The notes under the pieces: generated by a model
Told to the model about the DNA's origin: nothing
Databases searched by the model: none
What the model saw: only the letters and a program-made list of their open reading frames with translations
Assembly (NCBI GenBank): GCA_044227925.1
Contig: JBGAVW010000021.1
Span: 5,546-69,545 of the forward strand
Source of the DNA: JADJLQ01 sp044227925
Lineage (GTDB): Bacteria; Bacteroidota; Bacteroidia; Chitinophagales; Saprospiraceae
DNA: 64,000 bases
Direction of reading: 5' to 3'
Position numbers and translations under genes: made by a program
In this document: positions 9,304-18,576 of the stretch, one piece after another
Numbering within the stretch: position 1 is the first letter of the stretch
Layout: each line of letters starts with the position of its first letter

Positions 9304-9786
9304 ATGAATAAATTTTTTACACTTTTAATTTTTGTATTGGTATTCGCTAATTTATTATCATCTCAGACAGAAAAAGGAACCTGGCTGTTAGGTGGTTCAG
9401 CCTCCTTTGTCAAATCAAAAGGAAGTGGTACACTGTCCATCATGCCATCCATAGGCTATTTTTTGATTAATCATGTGGCTGGTGGTGCACAGGTCAATAT
9501 TTTGTCAAATAAAGCAGGTTCCTATTTTACAATCGGACCATTTGGCCGATATTATTTCTATGGTGATGATAGGGGTCGATTCTATGCAGGTGCCGGTCTT
9601 AACATTGGAGGAGGGTCAAATACTAAGTTTGATACCGGATTTAGCTTTAGTGCAGGATATGCTGCATTTTTAAATGAAAGTGTTGCTATCGATATTGGTA
9701 CGAATTACAATAAAGTCGGTGCTTCCAACGGAATTTTTACTATAGGAGCAGGGTTCCAAATACATTTCATGCGATTCAGAGAATAA
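9304..9786 (+). CDS. Small outer-membrane beta-barrel protein
   Basis: A 160-residue protein with a signal peptide ending near LLSSQ. The mature part alternates hydrophobic and polar residues with glycine/aromatic-rich strands and tight turns, and ends in a strand finishing with an aromatic residue (HFMRFRE), as in 8-stranded porin-like barrels (OmpW/OprF-type, 'outer membrane beta-barrel' domain). Bacteroidetes encode many such small barrels of unknown role. It is divergent from the aldo/keto reductase and followed by about 200 bases without a gene before nusB. Confidence 0.75.
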   Translation: MNKFFTLLIFVLVFANLLSSQTEKGTWLLGGSASFVKSKGSGTLSIMPSIGYFLINHVAGGAQVNILSNKAGSYFTIGPFGRYYFYGDDRGRFYAGAGLNIGGGSNTKFDTGFSFSAGYAAFLNESVAIDIGTNYNKVGASNGIFTIGAGFQIHFMRFRE

Positions 9787-9952
9787 ACATTATGGTCTCG
9801 TAATCAGATCTCATTTTACATTTCGCTTCCATTCCCATCATGGCTTCACTGCCAGCGGGTCACATTATGCATGAATATTGATTTGATGTCTTCTTTTTTG
9901 CTTATTAACCACTAATTAAGAAAATTAATATATATAGTCCATGCTTCTTTAT

Positions 9953-9960
9953 TATATTTG
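9953..9960 (+). promoter_or_regulatory. Candidate -7 element (TATATTTG) for the nusB operon
   Basis: TATATTTG matches TAnnTTTG exactly and would start transcription about 20 bases before the nusB ATG at 9988. The -33 region has no clear TTTG. The position just ahead of a housekeeping operon supports it. Confidence 0.5.
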
Positions 9961-9987
9961 TGCGATCAGAAGTGAAGACAACTGCCC

Positions 9988-10926
9988 ATGTTAAGTAGGA
10001 GAAATTTAAGAGTGAAGGTGATGCAATTGCTGTTTTCTAAAAACAGAGATCCGTTCTTGTTAGATACAAATGTTCCTAAAATATTTGAACAAGCTATTCA
10101 AAACTCGTTTACTTTATACTTATTTCAATTATACCTTATTCAAAATATCTGTCGTCAGGCTCAAAATCTGGCTGATAAAATCCAAAATAAGTATGTGCCG
10201 TCTGATGATGATAAAAACTTTGCTCCAGTTTTGTTTGATAACGAATTGATTCAAAGCCTGGTACAGAATAAAAAGCTGCAAAAACTATTTGAAAAAGCAG
10301 GATTTCAGCAATGGACAGATGATGATGTATATAAAAAAATCTACGCAGAATTTGCAAAAGAAGAATGGTATCGCAAGTATGCTGATAAATCTACGACCGA
10401 TCGTAATCACCTTGAAGCTTTGCTTGAGTTATATCGTTTTTTACGCAAAAACCCACTGTTTAATGAAATTGTAGAAGATCATTTATACAATTGGGAAGAT
10501 GATGACTCCCTCATCATCGGAGCTATCAAAAAAACAATAAAGTCGCTGCCTGCTCCTGAAGAATTTTATAAGGAGTATATGCTCACCGAGACGGAAACCC
10601 TTGAGTTTGGTAGAAGATTGCTCCATCTTACTATAGAACAGGATGAAGAGCTGTCCAATATTATCAAGCCGACTTTAAAAAACTGGGATGCTGACCGAGT
10701 GGCCATTGTAGATATGATTTTGCTTAAAATGGCAATCATAGAATTTCTTCATTTCGAAACTATCCCTACTAATGCTACCCTGAATGAATACGTAGAACTC
10801 TCCAAATTGTATTCCACACCTAAGAGTAAAGAATTTATTAATGGAGTGTTGGACAAAATCATGAAAGACTTACTGGCCAATAATCGCATAAAGAAGGCAG
10901 GCAGAGGCCTTGTACAAGAATCTTAA
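9988..10926 (+). CDS. nusB: Transcription antitermination factor NusB
   Basis: A 312-residue protein whose C-terminal part (about 195-300) carries the NusB fold signature: the RLLHLTIEQDEEL segment, NWDADRVAIVDMILLKMAIIEFLHF, and the ending TPKSKEFINGVLDKI. NusB binds boxA RNA with NusE/S10 during rRNA transcription. Classical NusB has about 140 residues; the long N-terminal extension is usual in Bacteroidetes. The first residues LSRRNLRVKVMQLLFS also match family N-termini. Its stop is directly followed by the guaA ATG with no gap, indicating coupled expression. Confidence 0.92.
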   Translation: MLSRRNLRVKVMQLLFSKNRDPFLLDTNVPKIFEQAIQNSFTLYLFQLYLIQNICRQAQNLADKIQNKYVPSDDDKNFAPVLFDNELIQSLVQNKKLQKLFEKAGFQQWTDDDVYKKIYAEFAKEEWYRKYADKSTTDRNHLEALLELYRFLRKNPLFNEIVEDHLYNWEDDDSLIIGAIKKTIKSLPAPEEFYKEYMLTETETLEFGRRLLHLTIEQDEELSNIIKPTLKNWDADRVAIVDMILLKMAIIEFLHFETIPTNATLNEYVELSKLYSTPKSKEFINGVLDKIMKDLLANNRIKKAGRGLVQES

Positions 10927-12459
10927 ATGCACGAACAAGTACTTATACTCGATTTCGGATCACAATTTACACAGCTTATAGCCAGGCGTGTGCGTGAACA
11001 TAACATCTTTTGTGAAATCAAACCGTATAATCAATACGAATTAAAGCCAAACACTAAAGCGGTAATCCTCTCCGGCAGTCCGTTTTCTGTAAAGGATGCT
11101 AATGCGCTTCGGATTCCATTAGAGAGTATACTGGGAAAAGTACCTGTACTGGCCGTATGCTACGGTGCCCAATTATTGGCAGATTCATTAGGTGGTTCAG
11201 TAATAAAGTCTGATCATCGCGAATACGGCAAGGCATTGTTGCAAATCAAAGATAATTCTGACCCATTTTTAAAAGGTATTACACAGGGATCGCAAGTCTG
11301 GATGTCCCATGCTGATACGGTTGATCGGATTCCGCCCAATTTTAAATTATTAGCGGCTACTGAGTCAATACCTGTTGCCGCATTTGCATCAACTGCTTTT
11401 GGAGCACCGGCATATGCTATACAGTTTCATCCGGAGGTGACTCACTCATTGCAAGGCAAGGAATTGCTGGGTAATTTTCTTTTTGATATTGCCGGGTTTA
11501 GGGGAGATTGGACAGCCTCATCATTCATTGCAGAACAAATTGAATCTATTCGCAATACTGTAAAAGGCGAGCATGTATTATTGGCAATTTCCGGTGGTGT
11601 AGACAGCACTGTGGCTGCTGCTTTGATACATAAGGCAATAGGTGACCAGTTGCATGGATTTATTATCGATCATGGACTGATGCGTCGAGGAGAGACAGCA
11701 CAGGTAATGGATTTGTACCATCAACATGGTTTCAATGTGAAAGCCGTTCAGGCATCTGATTATTTTTTACAACAATTGACAGGCGTGTCCGATCCCGAAC
11801 AGAAACGTAAAATTATTGGAAAATCATTCATTGATGTATTCGAGAAAGAAGCAAAAAAATTGCCTGAAGTAAAATGGTTGGCCCAGGGAACTATTTATCC
11901 TGATGTAATTGAATCTGTTTCTGTACACGGTCCTGCTGTTACAATTAAATCCCATCACAATGTGGGTGGCTTGCCAGAAAAATTACACCTTAAAGTGCTG
12001 GAGCCATTGCGAATGCTATTTAAAGATGAGGTGCGAAAAATAGGTCATGAACTGGGTATACCCGACACTATTTTAAATCGACATCCATTTCCAGGTCCTG
12101 GACTTGGCATAAGAATATTAGGTGAAATAAGTAAAGAAAAAATAGAAATTCTGCAAAAAGCGGATGAAATTTATATTTCTTCTTTAAAACGAAATAATTT
12201 ATATGATCAGGTTTGGCAAGCCGGAGCGATATTATTACCTGTGAAATCAGTTGGGGTCATGGGTGATGAAAGGACTTATGAATTTACATTGGCTTTACGG
12301 GCAGTAAATTCATTAGATGGAATGACTGCAGAATGGAGTAAATTGCCATATGAATTTTTAGCAGATGTTTCAAACGAAATAATTAATAAAGTAAAAGGAA
12401 TAAATAGAGTAGTGTATGATATCAGTACTAAGCCACCGGCTACTATCGAATGGGAATAG
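10927..12459 (+). CDS. guaA: GMP synthase (glutamine-hydrolysing)
   Basis: A 510-residue two-domain enzyme converting XMP to GMP with ATP and glutamine. The class I amidotransferase domain covers about residues 1-190, with nucleophile Cys78 in VLAVCYGAQ and the His/Glu pair in QFHPEVTHS. The ATP-pyrophosphatase P-loop AISGGVDSTVAAAL follows near residue 225, and the dimerisation domain ends KPPATIEWE, the typical GuaA terminus. The ATG touches the nusB stop. The last 44 bases overlap the next gene in another frame if that gene's longest start is correct. Confidence 0.97.
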   Translation: MHEQVLILDFGSQFTQLIARRVREHNIFCEIKPYNQYELKPNTKAVILSGSPFSVKDANALRIPLESILGKVPVLAVCYGAQLLADSLGGSVIKSDHREYGKALLQIKDNSDPFLKGITQGSQVWMSHADTVDRIPPNFKLLAATESIPVAAFASTAFGAPAYAIQFHPEVTHSLQGKELLGNFLFDIAGFRGDWTASSFIAEQIESIRNTVKGEHVLLAISGGVDSTVAAALIHKAIGDQLHGFIIDHGLMRRGETAQVMDLYHQHGFNVKAVQASDYFLQQLTGVSDPEQKRKIIGKSFIDVFEKEAKKLPEVKWLAQGTIYPDVIESVSVHGPAVTIKSHHNVGGLPEKLHLKVLEPLRMLFKDEVRKIGHELGIPDTILNRHPFPGPGLGIRILGEISKEKIEILQKADEIYISSLKRNNLYDQVWQAGAILLPVKSVGVMGDERTYEFTLALRAVNSLDGMTAEWSKLPYEFLADVSNEIINKVKGINRVVYDISTKPPATIEWE

Positions 12460-13813
12460 CAATCATGCTATTTGGATTTTGATTATCCAATTTTTAGTAT
12501 TTGGTTCATGTTCAACTCCCATCAAAGTAGCTGCACCTGCTACTCCGCCAAAACAAGAGGAGTCTAAGCCTGAAGTTTACAATCCGGTTACTAAAAAATA
12601 TGAACCGGCTAATGCTCAAAACACAAAAGTAGATACCGTTCAATGGCGAGATGCCGGAGTCCCTCCAATGATCATTGATAATACGGCAACCCATATTCCC
12701 GCAGAAAGAGATAAGACTAAACCTTTGAGTATTTCGCTATTATTGCCTATTTCCGATGATGAATTAAATAAAGACCTGGCATCAGAAGGCACCGACAAAT
12801 ATTTTCATTATTACAGTGGCGTAAAAATGGCCCTGAATAAAATCAATGACTTAGATACAAAAGTAGACATCGAAGTGTTTGATGTAAAATCTGCACCCGA
12901 TGCTATTCAATCGGTACTTGCTAACGAAAAAGTAATAAACTCTGACCTCATTATCGGCCCGCTGAGGAGGGATCATCTCAATGAGACTGCCAGGTTTGCA
13001 ATTGATAAAAATATTCCCATGGTAGCACCATGGAATGCATTCAGGACATTAGAAAATATCAACCAAAATTACATTCTTTTAAAATCATCATTACCTACTC
13101 ATTGCGAGATTTTGACAGAGTATATATTAAAACAAGCCAAACAGACTGATATAGTGTTGGTCGGAAGGGAGAAATCCAAAAGTCTGATGTCTTATTTCCA
13201 GGCTGAAATAGATAAAGTCTTTCCTTCCAAACCAAAGCTGACACAATGTGTGGTAAAAGACAATTATAAATTTGGTGATGAGTATAAATATCTTGACTCT
13301 TTAAAGCAGATATACATCGTGACCGAATTCGAAGAACCCACTGTGGTGTTTAATTTTCTCAGGCACCTTAATATGATGCGAAGATCCAAAGAAATCACTG
13401 TAATAGGAATGCCTTCGTGGCAAGATTATTCAAGAGATTATTACAGCTTATTTAGTCAGCTGCGTGTAATCATATCGGCTTCCTCATATCCGGATCCTAC
13501 GGATGAAAAAGTGGCAGAGTTTAGAAAAGCATTTTTTAAATTGTACCAGGCTTTCCCAATGAAAGAAGCGTATGAAGGATATGATGCTATCCAATATCTT
13601 GTAAATCAATTAGCTAAATACGGCCGATATTTTCATCTAAGCAACGACGGCTTGCAATACAATGGATTGGCCACTCCTATAAAACTCGAAAAAATTATAG
13701 ACATGTCTAAACCGGTAGACGATAGAATGAAAAACAGTAATATCCAGTGCATCGAAAATAAAGCCTTACACATTTTGAAATTTGATCAATTTAAATTTGT
13801 CAAAGTCCAATAA
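12416..13813 (+). CDS. Lipoprotein with periplasmic-binding-protein type 1 fold
   Basis: The protein has 465 residues if it starts at the ATG at 12416 inside the guaA 3' end. The N-terminus then reads as a lipoprotein signal: a polar stretch with one Arg and two His, a hydrophobic core AIWILIIQFLVF and the box FGSC (Cys32). No ATG lies in frame between the guaA stop and the signal peptide, so the 44-base overlap appears real. After a proline-rich linker, residues from about 100 resemble receptor-family ligand-binding proteins (branched-chain amino acid ABC-transporter type), with LLPIS, DLIIGPL and NIPMVAPWN. No transporter subunits are adjacent. A role in cell envelope biology is possible; the ligand is unknown. 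Confidence 0.7.
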   Translation: MISVLSHRLLSNGNSNHAIWILIIQFLVFGSCSTPIKVAAPATPPKQEESKPEVYNPVTKKYEPANAQNTKVDTVQWRDAGVPPMIIDNTATHIPAERDKTKPLSISLLLPISDDELNKDLASEGTDKYFHYYSGVKMALNKINDLDTKVDIEVFDVKSAPDAIQSVLANEKVINSDLIIGPLRRDHLNETARFAIDKNIPMVAPWNAFRTLENINQNYILLKSSLPTHCEILTEYILKQAKQTDIVLVGREKSKSLMSYFQAEIDKVFPSKPKLTQCVVKDNYKFGDEYKYLDSLKQIYIVTEFEEPTVVFNFLRHLNMMRRSKEITVIGMPSWQDYSRDYYSLFSQLRVIISASSYPDPTDEKVAEFRKAFFKLYQAFPMKEAYEGYDAIQYLVNQLAKYGRYFHLSNDGLQYNGLATPIKLEKIIDMSKPVDDRMKNSNIQCIENKALHILKFDQFKFVKVQ

Positions 13814-13815
13814 CC

Positions 13816-14448
13816 ATGCTGGATAAAAGGGAGGTAAAAATCCGCAACCTCATCCGCAAAAGGCAAATCCATTTTTCGGTAATCCTGGAAAATGTAACTG
13901 ATCCTCATAATATTGGTGCTGTAATGCGTACGTGCGATGCAGTAGGTATCACAGAAATTTTTTTGATCAATACATTGGATACTGAAAAAAATATGGTCCT
14001 TGGGAAAAGGGCTTCGTCGGGAGCAAGAAAATGGGTGGATGTATATGAGTTTGTTGATTTGAAAATTGCTTTTGATTTTATTAAAAATAAAGGGTATGAG
14101 CATATATGGGCTACCCGTATAGTAGAAAACAGCAAAAGCCTTTATGAAATCGATTTTACCAAAAAAATTGCCTTGTTATTTGGTAATGAACACAAGGGAT
14201 TATCGGAAGAAGCCAGTAGCCATGCTACCGGTAATTTCGTAATACCGCAAGTAGGAATGGTACAAAGCCTTAATATCTCTGTTGCCTGTGCTGTATCCTT
14301 GTATGAAGGCTACAGACAACGATCCGTTGCTGGTATGTACGACCGTTCGGCTTTATCTGAATCAGAGCAAGAACTTATTTTTAAAAAATATGCTGATCGC
14401 GAATTGGTAAGATTTAAAGGTAAGAGTGCCATCAGAGTTAAATATTGA
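13816..14448 (+). CDS. TrmH-family (SpoU) RNA 2'-O-methyltransferase
   Basis: A 210-residue member of the SPOUT class. All three knot motifs are present: motif 1 ENVTDPHNIGAVMRTC (residues 25-40, catalytic Arg38), motif 2 LLFGNEHKGLS, and motif 3 IPQVGMVQSLNISVACA. Length and motifs fit TrmH, which methylates the 2'-OH of G18 in tRNA using S-adenosylmethionine, although related enzymes act on rRNA. It begins three bases after the lipoprotein gene and closes the nusB-guaA run. Confidence 0.9.
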   Translation: MLDKREVKIRNLIRKRQIHFSVILENVTDPHNIGAVMRTCDAVGITEIFLINTLDTEKNMVLGKRASSGARKWVDVYEFVDLKIAFDFIKNKGYEHIWATRIVENSKSLYEIDFTKKIALLFGNEHKGLSEEASSHATGNFVIPQVGMVQSLNISVACAVSLYEGYRQRSVAGMYDRSALSESEQELIFKKYADRELVRFKGKSAIRVKY

Positions 14449-14526
14449 TAAAAATGAAATTACCGGTATCTGAATTTATTTGAATCAAATAGCCAGGCTG
14501 GAATACAACTGGAGTAAATAATAAAC

Positions 14527-14534
14527 TATATTTG
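14527..14534 (+). promoter_or_regulatory. Candidate -7 element (TATATTTG) for acetoacetyl-CoA synthetase
   Basis: TATATTTG fits the Bacteroidetes -7 consensus, 23 bases upstream of the ATG at 14558. The -33 position has no obvious TTTG. It separates this gene from the trmH operon. Confidence 0.45.
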
Positions 14535-14557
14535 TTTATAGTGGCAATATAAATCTG

Positions 14558-16516
14558 ATGTCAGTACCCATATTTATACCATCTTCCAGGCAGGTGAATG
14601 CATCCAACTTAACCCATTTTATAAATTGGGTCAATTTGAAATTTGACACTTCAATTCACAATTATAGCTCATTACATCAGTGGTCTGTGACAGAAGGTGA
14701 ACTTTTCTGGTCATCTCTATTTGATTATTTTAATATTATCCACGAGGGCGAATTCTGCAAAGTAAAATCACAAGATCAAATGCCCGGCATCCATTGGTTT
14801 GAAGGGGTGAAGCTAAATTATGCGGAACACTTAGCCCGAAACAAAAATCCCCTGAGTATTGCTATTATCCAAACGGATGAAAACAATAATCAAAAAGTTC
14901 TTCAATGGAAAGATTTAATTAGCCAGGCAGCTCAAATTCAATCTTTATTTGAAAAATGGGGTTTGAAACCAGGGGATAGAATAGCAGGGTACCTGAATAC
15001 AATTTCTGAAGCTTCTGTCGGCCTTTTTGCCACTGTGGCCAGCGGAATGGTATGGTCTTCTGCATCTCCTGATTTTGGTAGTGCTGCTGTCATAGACCGG
15101 TTTAAACAAATAGAACCCAAAGTTTTGATTGCTGTAGATCAGTACCAATATGGAGGTAAACAATTTGATAGATTAAATGAAGTCAAAGAAATTTGTAAAG
15201 CAATAGATTCAATAAAGACTTTAATTCTAATAGATGGAAACAGGATAGCTGAGTATACTGATGTGCATGCTGTTGAAATTTTAGCTTGGAGTGCCATAGT
15301 AAATAGTAAAACAAATAAAAACATTGTTTTTCGCAGAATGCCATTCAATCATCCAATATGGATATTGTATTCTTCCGGTACCACTGGCTTGCCTAAGGCC
15401 ATAACTCATAGTCATGGAGGGATGTTGCTGGAGCATTTAAAGTATACCCATTTTCACAACGACATAAAACCGGGCGAAAAGTATTTTTGGTATACCAGCA
15501 CAGGTTGGATGATGTGGAATTTTTTACATGCAACATGGCTTGCCGGCGCTACTATTATTTTATATAATGGTCATCCTATGTACCCCTCCAAATCAATCCT
15601 ATGGGAGTTAGCGACCAAATTTGAGATTAGTCATTTTGGTACCAGTGCACCTTATTTACATGCTTGCATGAAGGAGGGAATGCCCTTACCTGGATTGCCA
15701 CATTTAAGATCAATAAGCAGTACCGGTTCACCCCTTAATAGTGATACATATGATTGGTTATACCACCATTTTTCTAAAGAGGTATTTTTATGGTCTATGA
15801 GTGGTGGCACCGATATGTGCACTGCATTTGTAGGTGGTTGCCCGATACTGCCCGTTTATAAAGGTGAGATACAGTGCATTGCTTTGGGTTGTGATTTGCA
15901 TGTATTGGATGAAAATGGCGAAGAGCTAATACATGAAGTCGGTGAATTGGTTATTGAAAAACCGATGCCCTGCATGCCTGTCTATTTCTGGAATGACCCC
16001 GATGGTTTAAAATATAGGGAAGCTTATTTTGAGCATTTTCAAGGGAAATGGAGACACGGAGATTGGATAGAAATTACAGAACACAATGGTTTGATTATAC
16101 ATGGCAGATCGGATACTACACTTAAAAGATTTGGAATCCGTATTGGCACAGCAGAGATTTATTCCGCTTTAGCCCATATTCCGGAAATAGAGGATAGCCT
16201 TATTATTCATATTGATAGAGCCAATTCGGAGCCATGGATGCCTTTGTTTGTAAAATTGGTTCAAGGAACTTCTTTGACGGGTGATTTGATTCGCAGTATA
16301 AAAGATGCCATAAGAACCAGATGCTCACCTCGTCATGTACCGGATGATTTTTATAAAGTCAATGATATACCCTATACCATTAGCGGTAAAAAAATGGAAT
16401 CATTGGTAAAAAAAATATTTCAAGGCGCTGGACCATCCTCTACCGGTAATAAATGGTCAGTAAGGAACCCGGAATGTCTCAAAGAATATGAATTAATCAG
16501 TCATGAAGTGAGTTAA
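14558..16516 (+). CDS. Acetoacetyl-CoA synthetase
   Basis: A 652-residue ANL-superfamily ligase. The N-terminal IPSSRQ and TEGELFWSSLFDYF region and the full length are characteristic of acetoacetate-CoA ligase. The AMP-binding loop is LYSSGTTGLPKAITHSHGG. The STGWMMWN motif and the GRSDTTLKRFGIRIGTAEIY hinge follow, and the C-terminal acylation lysine lies in TISGKKMES. The enzyme activates acetoacetate to acetoacetyl-CoA with ATP, feeding ketone bodies or leucine/aromatic breakdown products into thiolysis. It precedes a small PNPOx-like gene by about 20 bases. Confidence 0.93.
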   Translation: MSVPIFIPSSRQVNASNLTHFINWVNLKFDTSIHNYSSLHQWSVTEGELFWSSLFDYFNIIHEGEFCKVKSQDQMPGIHWFEGVKLNYAEHLARNKNPLSIAIIQTDENNNQKVLQWKDLISQAAQIQSLFEKWGLKPGDRIAGYLNTISEASVGLFATVASGMVWSSASPDFGSAAVIDRFKQIEPKVLIAVDQYQYGGKQFDRLNEVKEICKAIDSIKTLILIDGNRIAEYTDVHAVEILAWSAIVNSKTNKNIVFRRMPFNHPIWILYSSGTTGLPKAITHSHGGMLLEHLKYTHFHNDIKPGEKYFWYTSTGWMMWNFLHATWLAGATIILYNGHPMYPSKSILWELATKFEISHFGTSAPYLHACMKEGMPLPGLPHLRSISSTGSPLNSDTYDWLYHHFSKEVFLWSMSGGTDMCTAFVGGCPILPVYKGEIQCIALGCDLHVLDENGEELIHEVGELVIEKPMPCMPVYFWNDPDGLKYREAYFEHFQGKWRHGDWIEITEHNGLIIHGRSDTTLKRFGIRIGTAEIYSALAHIPEIEDSLIIHIDRANSEPWMPLFVKLVQGTSLTGDLIRSIKDAIRTRCSPRHVPDDFYKVNDIPYTISGKKMESLVKKIFQGAGPSSTGNKWSVRNPECLKEYELISHEVS

Positions 16517-16537
16517 AGGAAAGGTAAAATTCAAGGT

Positions 16538-16957
16538 ATGACAAAAGAATTTTTATTTGAATTTATAAAACAAAATAAGTTTGCCGTAGTCTCTACAATT
16601 TCAGTGAACCAGATGCCACAATCAGCATGTGTAGGGATCGCAGTAACCCCTGATCTGAAGCTCTTATTTGATACCACTATGGATTCGAGAAAATATGAAA
16701 ACCTAATGCATACTCCCCGGGTTTCATTTGTAATCGGATGGGAAAATGCAATTACTGTCCAATATGAAGGAATTGCAGTCCATATACCTAAGGATTCAAT
16801 TGATGAAAAGTTCAATACCTATTTTGAAGTATTTCCCGATGGTCTTGACCGGAATAAAAACTGGAAGAACATAACCTACTTTATGGTAGAGCCAACATGG
16901 ATTCGATATTCTGATTTTAATGAAGTAGTGCCGAAAATAGATGAAATGCACTTCTGA
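16538..16957 (+). CDS. Pyridoxamine 5'-phosphate oxidase-like FMN-binding protein
   Basis: A 139-residue single-domain protein of the split-barrel flavin-binding fold. The N-terminal FAVVSTISVNQMPQSACVGI and the later PRVSFVIGWEN match the general PNPOx-like family. It lacks the C-terminal part needed for true pyridoxine-phosphate oxidase, so a flavin- or haem-dependent reductase of unknown substrate is likelier. It lies 21 bases after acetoacetyl-CoA synthetase, in the same direction. Confidence 0.8.
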   Translation: MTKEFLFEFIKQNKFAVVSTISVNQMPQSACVGIAVTPDLKLLFDTTMDSRKYENLMHTPRVSFVIGWENAITVQYEGIAVHIPKDSIDEKFNTYFEVFPDGLDRNKNWKNITYFMVEPTWIRYSDFNEVVPKIDEMHF

Positions 16958-17073
16958 ATACGGAATCGATTTTAGTGTTTGGTATTTCAACCCTGGTCGT
17001 TCGGAACAGGTTAATTTTTTTAATTCAATTTTTATAAAGAATAACTACTTTCATATTCAAATCCATATAAAAT

Positions 17074-18231
17074 ATGAAGAAAAGACTAATGAATCGGCGC
17101 AATTGGCTCAAAACCAGTACTGGTTTGATGGCTGCAAGCTCCTTTGTTCATACTTTGCATGCCGATGAAATCAACTATATAGATAAAATCAATCCTAAAA
17201 CCGGCAGGTGGATCACAGGAATAGACCCGGATGCGAATATCAAAGCTCGTATAAACAGCAATGAAAATCCATGGGGACCAAGTGAAAAAGCAAAGAAAGC
17301 GTACTTAAATGCCTTTAGTCAGGCAAGCCGATATCCCGATTTTGCATCCGAAGAAATCAAAGAACGTATTGCTAAAGTGGAAGGTGTAAAGGCTGAGAAT
17401 GTATTTATTTGTGCAGGACTTTCTGAACTACTTAATCTTATGGCGGATCTGCAGGGTGTCCAGAAGGGCACTATGGTCAGTGCCCATCCTACCTTTGACT
17501 TAATGCCTGCGTTGGCAGCCAAGCTTGGCGGCAAATGGATAAAAGTCCCTGTTAATGGTGCGATGCAACACGATCTTATTGCAATGCAAAATGCAATTAC
17601 ACCGGATACCAGGCTGGTGTACATCTGCAATCCAGGAAATCCGACGGCAACTATTGTAAACCCAAATGAGTTAAGCTTATTTATCGATCGCAATTGGCAG
17701 AAATCCTTGATTTTTATCGATGAAGCCTATAATGACTACATTCCTTTTCCTGCCAGTCATACCATGATTTCAAAGATCAGGGAAGGAAAAGATATCCTGA
17801 TTGGTAAAACATTATCCAAAGTACACGGATTTGCAGGATTGCGAATGGCATATGCCATCGGTTCACAAAAAGTAATCAGTGAATTAAATCATTACAGACC
17901 ATGGGCATTTGGTGTAAGTGGCACAGCCTATCAGGCTGCGATGATTTCTCTGGAAGATAAAGAACATATTGCGGAAATAGTGAAACGAACCAATGAAATT
18001 AAATCCTCTACAATAGCCAGTTTACAAGCGATGGGGTATAAGCCCATTTTGTCCTATACCAATTTTGTGATGTTCCCTATACAACAAGAGGGGAGTACAT
18101 TCGTAAAAACTATGGCGGATAAAGGAGTTGCTCTGAGATCCTGGAATTTTAATAATCAAAACTATTGCAGAGTTAGTATAGGCACCAGGGAAGATATGGA
18201 CCTGTTTTTAAGTGCGATGAAGAGTATATAA
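17074..18231 (+). CDS. Tat-exported HisC-like aminotransferase
   Basis: A 385-residue fold-type I PLP aminotransferase related to histidinol-phosphate aminotransferase. The Schiff-base lysine is in IGKTLSKVHGFAGLRMAYA, the substrate-orienting Asn/Asp motifs are ICNPGNPTA and FIDEAYNDY, and the N-terminal NSNENPWGP motif is present. The N-terminus MKKRLMNRRNWLKTSTGL followed by MAASSFVHTLHA is a twin-arginine signal, so the enzyme is probably exported already folded with its cofactor. That makes a role in histidine biosynthesis unlikely. The true start may be the ATG at the sixth codon (MNRRNW). Confidence 0.88.
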   Translation: MKKRLMNRRNWLKTSTGLMAASSFVHTLHADEINYIDKINPKTGRWITGIDPDANIKARINSNENPWGPSEKAKKAYLNAFSQASRYPDFASEEIKERIAKVEGVKAENVFICAGLSELLNLMADLQGVQKGTMVSAHPTFDLMPALAAKLGGKWIKVPVNGAMQHDLIAMQNAITPDTRLVYICNPGNPTATIVNPNELSLFIDRNWQKSLIFIDEAYNDYIPFPASHTMISKIREGKDILIGKTLSKVHGFAGLRMAYAIGSQKVISELNHYRPWAFGVSGTAYQAAMISLEDKEHIAEIVKRTNEIKSSTIASLQAMGYKPILSYTNFVMFPIQQEGSTFVKTMADKGVALRSWNFNNQNYCRVSIGTREDMDLFLSAMKSI

Positions 18232-18345
18232 TTTACAATTTACCATTGTACTATTAAAGGATTTACAATCTGAAATTTATAAATGCAGCTTTAGGTCAAT
18301 ACAAGTATTACTTCACCCCGTATGGCTGCATAGGTTATTAGTCTT

Positions 18346-18365
18346 CTATTAGATTTCTCTAATAG
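18346..18365. repeat. Perfect 8-bp inverted repeat
   Basis: CTATTAGA-TTTC-TCTAATAG forms a perfect 8-bp hairpin about 115 bases after the aminotransferase stop. No T-tract follows, so it is not a standard terminator. The surrounding 18232-18500 stretch is AT-rich and holds no gene I can see. Confidence 0.5.
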
Positions 18366-18501
18366 TACAGGTAAACATCTAAAGTAATGATTAGAAACTT
18401 GTCAAATTAATCATTTATATTGATTTTAAAATTAAATAAAATCTAATTAATTAAGATAATATTTAAATGATATATAAAAATATTAATCAAAGTAAAAATA
18501 T

Positions 18502-18533
18502 TTTGCAGTAAATGAGCTTTTTTATTAATTTTG
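18502..18533 (+). promoter_or_regulatory. Complete Bacteroidetes promoter for the tRNA-like RNA
   Basis: TTTG at 18502-18505 and TAATTTTG at 18526-18533 match the -33 (TTTG) and -7 (TAnnTTTG) elements of the Bacteroidetes housekeeping sigma factor, with a 20-base spacer. Transcription would start near 18540, about 37 bases before the acceptor stem of the tRNA-like RNA. This is the best promoter in the window. Confidence 0.7.
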
Positions 18534-18576
18534 TGTCATCATACTTAAAAGTAAGTACATTTTATTATTTAAATAC

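Noticed and set aside
17074..18231. True histidinol-phosphate aminotransferase of histidine biosynthesis
   Set aside because: The Tat signal and the absence of other his genes nearby argue against a cytosolic biosynthetic role; no hisC symbol was given.
18346..18365. Terminator of the aminotransferase gene
   Set aside because: The 8-bp hairpin is perfect but AT-rich, 115 bases from the stop and lacks a T-tract; kept only as an inverted repeat.
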